A DNA stretch of 64,000 nucleotides from Phycisphaerae bacterium (GTDB taxonomy: Bacteria > Planctomycetota > Phycisphaerae > UBA1845 > UTPLA1): positions 372,001 through 436,000 of the forward strand of contig DATEMU010000012.1 in assembly GCA_035275405.1 (NCBI GenBank), given 5' to 3'. Position numbers and translations under genes: made by a program. Position 1 is the first letter of the stretch. Each line of letters begins with the position of its first letter. The notes under the pieces were generated by a model. That model saw only the letters and a program-made list of their open reading frames with translations. It did not search any database and was not told the DNA's origin. Below are positions 59,666-64,000 of the stretch, piece by piece.

Positions 59666-60007
59666 ATGGCAGCGTGGACATCGACACATCGATATGCACG
59701 AATCAGCCCGCGGAAGGCGCGGTTGGTGACACAGCTCATCGCCGGTCGGCACGTGGACGAGGCGCTGGAGCTTTTGAAGTACACGAAGAAGCGGGCGTGC
59801 ACGCTGGTGGACAAGGTTCTGCGAACGGCAATGGCCGACGCGGATGAGCAGGAAGGGAACGTCAAGAAGTTGTACGTCCACGAGGCGCGGGTCGATTGCG
59901 GCCCGACGATCAAGCGCTTTCAGCCGAAGGACCGCGGCCGGGCGCATTCGATCCTGAAACGAACGAGCCACATCGTGGTGACGGTGGGCGAAGGCCCGAG
60001 AAAGTAA
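59666..60007 (+). CDS. rplV: 50S ribosomal protein L22
   Basis: 113 residues from ATG 59666. RYARISPRKARLVTQLIAG and LKYTKKRACTLVDKVLRTAMAD, then KLYVHEARVDCGPTIKRFQPKDRGRA-type loop (rRNA-binding hairpin along the tunnel) and HIVVTVGE identify it. Ribosome-binding AAAGG comes from the preceding repeat. Confidence 0.96.
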   Translation: MAAWTSTHRYARISPRKARLVTQLIAGRHVDEALELLKYTKKRACTLVDKVLRTAMADADEQEGNVKKLYVHEARVDCGPTIKRFQPKDRGRAHSILKRTSHIVVTVGEGPRK

Positions 60008-60019
60008 AGAAAACGGCGT

Positions 60020-60739
60020 ATGGGACAAAAGGTTCATCCAATCGGTTTTCGCGTCGGAGTCACTGAGGACTGGCGGTCGCGCTGGTACGCGCCAAAGGCG
60101 GCGTACGCCGAGTTTCTCATTGAAGATGAGAAGATCCGGAAGCTGATCGACGTGCAACTCAATCGGACGTCGCCGTTCGCGGGATGCGCCGGGGTGGAGA
60201 TCGAGCGGACGCGAAACGAAGTGAAGGTGGTTCTGGCGACGGCGCGACCGGGCATGGTGATCGGCCCGAAGGGGGCGGAGGTCGACAAGCTGCGGGAGAA
60301 GCTGGAGGAGCTGATCGACCGCAAGGTGGCCGTCAATATCAAGGAGATCAAGAACCCGGATCTGAACGCGCAGCTCATCTCCCTGGATATCTGCGAGCAG
60401 CTGAAGAAGCGGGCGAGCTTCCGGCGGGTGATGAAGATGCACTGCGAGTCGTCGATGCAGGCGGGTGCGCTGGGGGTCAAGATCATCTGCAAAGGGCGAC
60501 TGGGCGGGGCGGAGATGTCGCGGCAGGAGACGCAGAAGCTGGGCTCGATTCCGTTGCAGACTCTGCGGGCGAACGTGGACTACGGTTTTGCCCAGGCGTT
60601 TACGACGTATGGGGCGATCGGCGTTCGGGTGTGGTTGTACAAGGGGGAATATCGGGATTTGAAGGAAGCGGAGCAGGCGGTGGAGCCGGCGGGCGGCGAA
60701 GGCGGCGACGGTCGGCGTCGGCGCGGCGGGGCGGAATAG
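60020..60739 (+). CDS. rpsC: 30S ribosomal protein S3
   Basis: 239 residues. GQKVHPIGFRVGVTEDWRSR opens it; the KH domain shows VLATARPGMVIGPKGAEVDK; the C-terminal domain has MQAGALGVKIICKGRLGGAE and VDYGFAQAFTTYGAIGVRVW. A Gly/Arg-rich tail of about 25 residues ends it. Part of the mRNA entry channel. Confidence 0.97.
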   Translation: MGQKVHPIGFRVGVTEDWRSRWYAPKAAYAEFLIEDEKIRKLIDVQLNRTSPFAGCAGVEIERTRNEVKVVLATARPGMVIGPKGAEVDKLREKLEELIDRKVAVNIKEIKNPDLNAQLISLDICEQLKKRASFRRVMKMHCESSMQAGALGVKIICKGRLGGAEMSRQETQKLGSIPLQTLRANVDYGFAQAFTTYGAIGVRVWLYKGEYRDLKEAEQAVEPAGGEGGDGRRRRGGAE

Positions 60740-60763
60740 TCAAGCGAAGCGGGAGCGCATGAG

Positions 60764-61183
60764 ATGGCATTGATGCCGGCACGAGTGAAGTTTCGCAAGC
60801 ACCATCGAGGGAAGGTGCGCGGGAATGCCACGCGCGGCAACAAGGTGTCGTACGGGGAGTACGGGTTGCAGACGCTGGAGGCGGGCTGGATATCGGGGCG
60901 GCAGATCGAGGCGGGGCGGATGTGCGCGTCGCATTATCTGCAGCGGCAGGGGCGTGTGATCATCCGGATATTTCCGCACAAGAGCGTGTCGAGCAAGCCG
61001 CTGGAGACGCGCATGGGCAAGGGCAAGGGCGAGCCGGATTACTGGGTCGCCGTGGTCAAGCCTGGGACGGTGCTTTTTGAGATCGGCGGAGTCGAGGAAG
61101 ACGTGGCGCGGCAGGCGCTTTCGCGGGTGGCGCGGAAGATGCCGCAGCGTTGCCGGTTCGTCCGGCGGCGACACGGGTTGTAG
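60764..61183 (+). CDS. rplP: 50S ribosomal protein L16
   Basis: 139 residues. MPARVKFRKHHRGKVRGNAT, YGLQTLEAGWISGRQIEAG, RIFPHKSVSSKPLETRMGKG and KGEPDYWVAVVKPGTVLFEI are the L16 motifs. Two ATGs at 60764 and 60773 are possible starts. Contacts the A-site tRNA region. Confidence 0.96.
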   Translation: MALMPARVKFRKHHRGKVRGNATRGNKVSYGEYGLQTLEAGWISGRQIEAGRMCASHYLQRQGRVIIRIFPHKSVSSKPLETRMGKGKGEPDYWVAVVKPGTVLFEIGGVEEDVARQALSRVARKMPQRCRFVRRRHGL

Positions 61184-61207
61184 GTTTTCAGGCGACGGTG
61201 ATTCGAG

Positions 61208-61453
61208 ATGAAGATCGGCGATTTGCGAGAACTGAAGACCGACGAGCTGCACAATGAGCTGGACCGGCTGCGCCGGCACCTGTTCGATCTGCGCAGCCAG
61301 CGGGTGACGGAAAAGCTGGAAGACCCGTCGCAGCTTCGCAAGACGCAGACGAATATCGCCCGGATCTTTACGGTCCTTCAGGAGCGCGGCGAAAAAGACG
61401 TGGAGCAAAAGCAGTACCACCTGGAATCGGTGGGCACGGCGAGGAAGTCGTAA
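61208..61453 (+). CDS. rpmC: 50S ribosomal protein L29
   Basis: 81 residues. [20 protein letters not shown] and [20 protein letters not shown], then [18 protein letters not shown] form the two-helix L29; a short polar tail follows. Immediately after the stop, GGCACCAGACAGGG (61455-61468) looks like a fragment of the local repeat. Confidence 0.94.
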   Translation: MKIGDLRELKTDELHNELDRLRRHLFDLRSQRVTEKLEDPSQLRKTQTNIARIFTVLQERGEKDVEQKQYHLESVGTARKS

Positions 61454-61481
61454 CGGCACCAGACAGGGAATCGAGCGGACG

Positions 61482-61778
61482 ATGACGAGCATTCAAGACA
61501 CCCAATCAACGTCGACGGCAGCAGACGCCCAGCGGCGCGGGCGGCGCAGCCGGATGGCGATCGTGGAGTCGGATCATCAGGACAAGACGATCAAAGTGCG
61601 GATCGACCGGTCGATGAAGCACCCGAAGTACGGAAAGTACATGAAGCGGCGGGGCATGCTGCACGTGCACGATGAGAAAAACGAGGCGAAGGCGGGCGAC
61701 TGGGTAGAGATCGTGGAGTGCCGGCCGATTTCGAAGCTGAAGTCATGGCGTCTGGCGCGGGTGATACGGAAGGCGTAG
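61482..61778 (+). CDS. rpsQ: 30S ribosomal protein S17
   Basis: 98 residues with about 20 extra at the N-terminus. [23 protein letters not shown]-type start, [20 protein letters not shown] and [20 protein letters not shown] define it. An internal start cannot be ruled out. Binds helix 11 of 16S rRNA. Confidence 0.95.
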   Translation: MTSIQDTQSTSTAADAQRRGRRSRMAIVESDHQDKTIKVRIDRSMKHPKYGKYMKRRGMLHVHDEKNEAKAGDWVEIVECRPISKLKSWRLARVIRKA

Positions 61779-61792
61779 GAATACGGTGAGGA

Positions 61793-61820
61793 GCACCGGC
61801 TAAAAGCCGGTGCCACAAGG
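61793..61820 (+). repeat. Palindromic repeat, rpsQ-rplN gap
   Basis: Perfect nine-base arms GCACCGGCT and AGCCGGTGC around AAA, then CACAAGG, which again supplies the ribosome-binding bases for the next gene (rplN). Confidence 0.8.
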
Positions 61821-61828
61821 CTGGCACG

Positions 61829-62242
61829 ATGATTCAAGCCGAGAGCGTAGTGGATATCGCGGACAACACCGGGGCCAAGCAGGCCATGGTGATTCGCGTG
61901 TTGGGGGGCTCGACGGGCCGGCAGCGGTTCACGCGGCGGACGGCGAGCGTCGGGGACATTGTGGTGTGTACGGTGAAGAAGGCGTTGCCGAACAGCGACT
62001 ACCTGGTGGGCAACAACCGCAAAGAGCGGAGCAGCCGGCGAAAAGTCAAGTGCGTGGTCGTGCGGACTCGATCGCCGGTGCGGCGGCCGGACGGCAGCTA
62101 CGTTCGGTTCGACACCAACGCGGCGGTGATTATCGACGAGGAAAAGAATCCCAAAGGGACGCGCATTTTCGGGGCGGTCGCCCGGGAGCTGCGGGACAAG
62201 GGGTTCATGAAGATCGTTTCGTTGGCCACCGAGGTCGTTTAG
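61829..62242 (+). CDS. rplN: 50S ribosomal protein L14
   Basis: 137 residues, longer than the usual 122. [20 protein letters not shown] and VLGGSTG open it, and [38 protein letters not shown] end it. Two basic insertions are visible: RQRFTRRT (about 32-39) and a [11 protein letters not shown] segment (about 63-73). They would lie on the surface near the L19/RsfS side. Family membership is certain. Confidence 0.95.
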   Translation: MIQAESVVDIADNTGAKQAMVIRVLGGSTGRQRFTRRTASVGDIVVCTVKKALPNSDYLVGNNRKERSSRRKVKCVVVRTRSPVRRPDGSYVRFDTNAAVIIDEEKNPKGTRIFGAVARELRDKGFMKIVSLATEVV

Positions 62243-62264
62243 GGCCTCGGGCGGCGATAGGTGA

Positions 62265-62618
62265 ATGATGGCGGCGAAGGTCAGAAAGAACGATCGAGTT
62301 GAAGTGCTCTCCGGCGATCACAAGGGAGAGCAGGGGCGCGTCCTGCGCGTAGATCCGGTGAAGAACCGAGTGTTCATCGAGGGAGTGAACCTGGTTTACC
62401 GGCACCTGCGGCCGAGCCGGACGAACCCGCAGGGCGGGCGTATCCGCAAGGAGGCGCCGGTGCATATCTCCAACGTCATGCCGGTTGATCCGAAGACCGG
62501 GCGGGGGAGCCGGGTGCACTTCGAGGTTGACCGGGACAAGAGCGGGAAGGTGACGGGGAAGCGACGGGTGAGCAAGGGCGGTACGGCATTGGAAGAAGCG
62601 AAGGCGGCGGCGAAGTAA
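62265..62618 (+). CDS. rplX: 50S ribosomal protein L24
   Basis: 117 residues. The KOW motif is KNDRVEVLSGDHKGEQGRVL, followed by NRVFIEGVNLVYRHLRPSR and the EAPVHISNVMPVDPKTGRG block. A Lys-rich tail ends it. An ATG pair at 62265/62268 leaves one codon of uncertainty. Early assembly protein of the 50S subunit. Confidence 0.95.
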   Translation: MMAAKVRKNDRVEVLSGDHKGEQGRVLRVDPVKNRVFIEGVNLVYRHLRPSRTNPQGGRIRKEAPVHISNVMPVDPKTGRGSRVHFEVDRDKSGKVTGKRRVSKGGTALEEAKAAAK

Positions 62619-62663
62619 GGACGACGAGGCGCGCGGCGCGAACAGCCGCGGCGGGTAACGAAC

Positions 62664-63218
62664 ATGGCTCGGCTACTTGAGAAATACAAGACGCAGGTTC
62701 TTCCGGAGCTGCAGAAGGAATTCGGACGGACGAACCGGCTTTCGATACCGAAACTGGAAAAGATCGTGGTGTCGATGGGTGTCGGCAAGGCGGTCGCGGA
62801 AAAGAAGCGGATTGACTCGGCCCAGAAAGAGCTTTCGCAGATCACCGGCCAGAAGCCGGTTGTCTGCCGGGCCCGCAAGGCGGTGTCGAATTTCAAGCTG
62901 CGCGAGGACATGCCGATCGGCGTGATGGTGACGCTTCGCGGGCAGCGGATGTACGAATTTCTGGACCGGGTGATCAGCATCGCGATCCCGCGTATTCGCG
63001 ACTTTCGGGGGTTGAACCCGAACAGCTTCGACGGTCGCGGGAACTACAACATGGGCCTGACGGAACAGACGGTGTTTCCGGAAGTGGACGCGGACAAGGT
63101 GGAGTTTCAGCAGGGGATGAACATCACCCTGGTGACGAGCGCGCGGAACGACGCGGAGAGCCGGCGGCTGTTGATGCTGATGGGCATGCCGTTCCGGCGG
63201 GATGAGAAGGAATCGTAG
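62664..63218 (+). CDS. rplE: 50S ribosomal protein L5
   Basis: 184 residues. RLLEKYKTQVLPELQKEFG, VVSMGVGKAVAEKKR, KPVVCRARKAVSNFKLRE and MPIGVMVTLRGQRMYEFLDR, then RIRDFRGLNPNSFDGRGNYN identify L5. Binds 5S rRNA and contacts the P-site tRNA. Confidence 0.97.
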   Translation: MARLLEKYKTQVLPELQKEFGRTNRLSIPKLEKIVVSMGVGKAVAEKKRIDSAQKELSQITGQKPVVCRARKAVSNFKLREDMPIGVMVTLRGQRMYEFLDRVISIAIPRIRDFRGLNPNSFDGRGNYNMGLTEQTVFPEVDADKVEFQQGMNITLVTSARNDAESRRLLMLMGMPFRRDEKES

Positions 63219-63239
63219 GTTTATCCTGTAAGAGGATTT

Positions 63240-63264
63240 GCACCGGCTATTAGCCGGTGCCACA
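63240..63264 (+). repeat. Palindromic repeat, rplE-rpsN gap
   Basis: Perfect nine-base arms GCACCGGCT and AGCCGGTGC around ATT, then CACA. Same core as the other copies in this cluster. Confidence 0.8.
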
Positions 63265-63277
63265 CGCGAGGTCGTTG

Positions 63278-63463
63278 ATGGCGAGAAAGTGCTGGAGGAT
63301 CAAGGCCGCGGCGAAGCCGAAATTCGCGGTGCGCGGCTATACGCGATGCCTGGTGTGCGGGCGGTCGCGCGCGGTTTACAAGAAGTTCAAGTTGTGCCGG
63401 TTGTGTTTCCGGTCCCTGGCGCTGGAAGGGAAGATCCCCGGCGTACGGAAGGCGAGCTGGTAA
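63278..63463 (+). CDS. rpsN: 30S ribosomal protein S14, zinc-binding type
   Basis: 61 residues from ATG 63278. The two CxxC pairs in [20 protein letters not shown] mark the short zinc form (type Z). [18 protein letters not shown] is the standard end. A longer frame from 63257 would read across the repeat. Only the zinc form is seen here; a zinc-free paralogue would have to lie elsewhere. Confidence 0.96.
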   Translation: MARKCWRIKAAAKPKFAVRGYTRCLVCGRSRAVYKKFKLCRLCFRSLALEGKIPGVRKASW

Positions 63464-63481
63464 GCGAGGTAGAGAACGAGC

Positions 63482-63880
63482 ATGTGGAGTGACCCGATCG
63501 CCGATTTATTGACCCAGCTTCGGAACGGCCTGCGCAATCATGCGAAGCAGGTGACGCTGCCGTACAGCCGCGTGAAGATCGCCATCTGCAACGTGTTCAA
63601 GGAGGAGGGGTACGTTTCGGAGGTTGAAAAGATTCCGGGCACGGCCGGCCGGGACCTGCTGCGCGTGACGCTTAAGTATGGGCCGCGCGGCGAGCAGGTG
63701 TGGACGCACGTTCGGCGGGAGAGCAAGGTCGGATGCCGCAAGTACGTGGGCGCGAACGAGATTCCGCGGGTGCTCAACGGGATGGGCATCTCGGTGTTGT
63801 CTACGAGCCACGGCGTCATGAGCGATCGGAAGTGCCGGGAGAAGAAGATCGGCGGCGAGTTGATTTGCACGGCGTATTAG
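63482..63880 (+). CDS. rpsH: 30S ribosomal protein S8
   Basis: 132 residues. DPIADLLTQLRNGLRNHAKQ, YSRVKIAICNVFKEEGYVSE and the C-terminal GISVLSTSHGVMSDRKCREK, then IGGELICTAY are the S8 motifs. Binds 16S rRNA and, in relatives, represses the spc genes by binding their mRNA. Confidence 0.97.
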   Translation: MWSDPIADLLTQLRNGLRNHAKQVTLPYSRVKIAICNVFKEEGYVSEVEKIPGTAGRDLLRVTLKYGPRGEQVWTHVRRESKVGCRKYVGANEIPRVLNGMGISVLSTSHGVMSDRKCREKKIGGELICTAY

Positions 63881-63910
63881 TCACCGGCGATTAGCCGGTA
63901 CCAGACAGGG
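63881..63910 (+). repeat. Palindromic repeat, rpsH-rplF gap
   Basis: Diverged copy with ACCGGC and GCCGGT arms, directly after the rpsH stop, followed by ACCAGACAGGG. The tail matches the fragment after rpmC (61455-61468). Confidence 0.7.
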
Positions 63911-63918
63911 TAGCGACG

Positions 63919-64000
63919 ATGTCACGTGTTGGAAAAAAACCGATTGCCTTGCCGACCGGGGTCAAGGTGGACGTCAAGGGCAGCGCCGTCAGCGTGACGG
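63919..64000 (+). CDS. rplF: 50S ribosomal protein L6, 5' part
   Basis: The first 27 codons before the window ends. MSRVGKKPIALPTGVKV followed by VKGSAVSVT is the L6 N-terminus, and position after rpsH agrees with the spc order. Ribosome-binding bases come from the preceding repeat tail. Confidence 0.93.
   Translation, partial: MSRVGKKPIALPTGVKVDVKGSAVSVT

Overview
The window reads as a chromosomal segment of a GC-rich bacterium, most likely a member of the Planctomycetota (a Phycisphaerae-like lineage is my best guess). Reasons: a small histone-H1-like protein, several secreted proteins ending in dockerin-like paired EF-hand motifs, two PEP-CTERM proteins, a prepilin-like protein with a late VYTDGHADF motif of the planctomycete type, a ribosomal protein L34 starting VHYPHRISHRKR, zinc-ribbon membrane proteins with a CGYNITGN motif, and many GC-rich palindromes between genes. 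This assignment rests on recognised families only; no search was run. No tRNA, rRNA, CRISPR array, prophage or insertion sequence was recognised.

Layout. 0-5 kb: a flagellin with a structured 3' untranslated region and terminator, a TIM-barrel-like protein of unknown role, a secreted dockerin-bearing protein, an isolated rpmH (L34, GTG start), and an H1-like gene behind a possible attenuator. 5-15 kb: a FabZ-like dehydratase, lipoproteins, a TPR secreted protein, holA (DNA polymerase III delta), a methyltransferase-like protein, a family 4 uracil-DNA glycosylase, a possible degenerate peptidoglycan-recognition protein and an ABC-F ATPase. 15-25.8 kb: a secreted protein in which an RCC1 propeller splits a transglutaminase-like domain, kynurenine 3-monooxygenase plus tryptophan 2,3-dioxygenase, an SDR, two alkaline-phosphatase-fold or reductase genes and an alpha/beta hydrolase with a Cys nucleophile.

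25.8-36 kb: a surface protein with a C-terminal anchor, a three-gene overlapping operon (LolD-like ATPase, MacB/FtsX-like permease, phosphodiesterase lipoprotein), a DAHP synthase, a pseudopilin and a zinc-ribbon membrane protein. 36-52.5 kb: a GH57 glycosidase with starch-binding and dockerin-like domains, an SPFH protein paired with a ribbon-helix-helix protein, a PEP-CTERM repeat protein, a lysine degradation pair (lysine 6-transaminase and ALDH7-type dehydrogenase) flanking a YceI protein, a PQQ-type propeller, a minus-strand envelope group (LolA-like protein, LCAT-like lipase, ECF sigma factor, anti-sigma factor) and a second PEP-CTERM protein with a clear promoter and terminator.

52.6-64 kb: an EF-G gene, a hypothetical protein carrying a repeat inside its reading frame, then the S10-spc ribosomal protein cluster in canonical order (rpsJ, rplC, rplD, rplW, rplB, rpsS, rplV, rpsC, rplP, rpmC, rpsQ, rplN, rplX, rplE, rpsN, rpsH, start of rplF). 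Related hairpin repeats sit in four of its intergenic gaps, and a terminator-like hairpin lies between rplC and rplD.

Many starts were moved inward from the longest reading frame on the basis of Shine-Dalgarno sites, signal peptides or family lengths; each entry says so. Promoters are -35/-10 matches by eye and are tentative.
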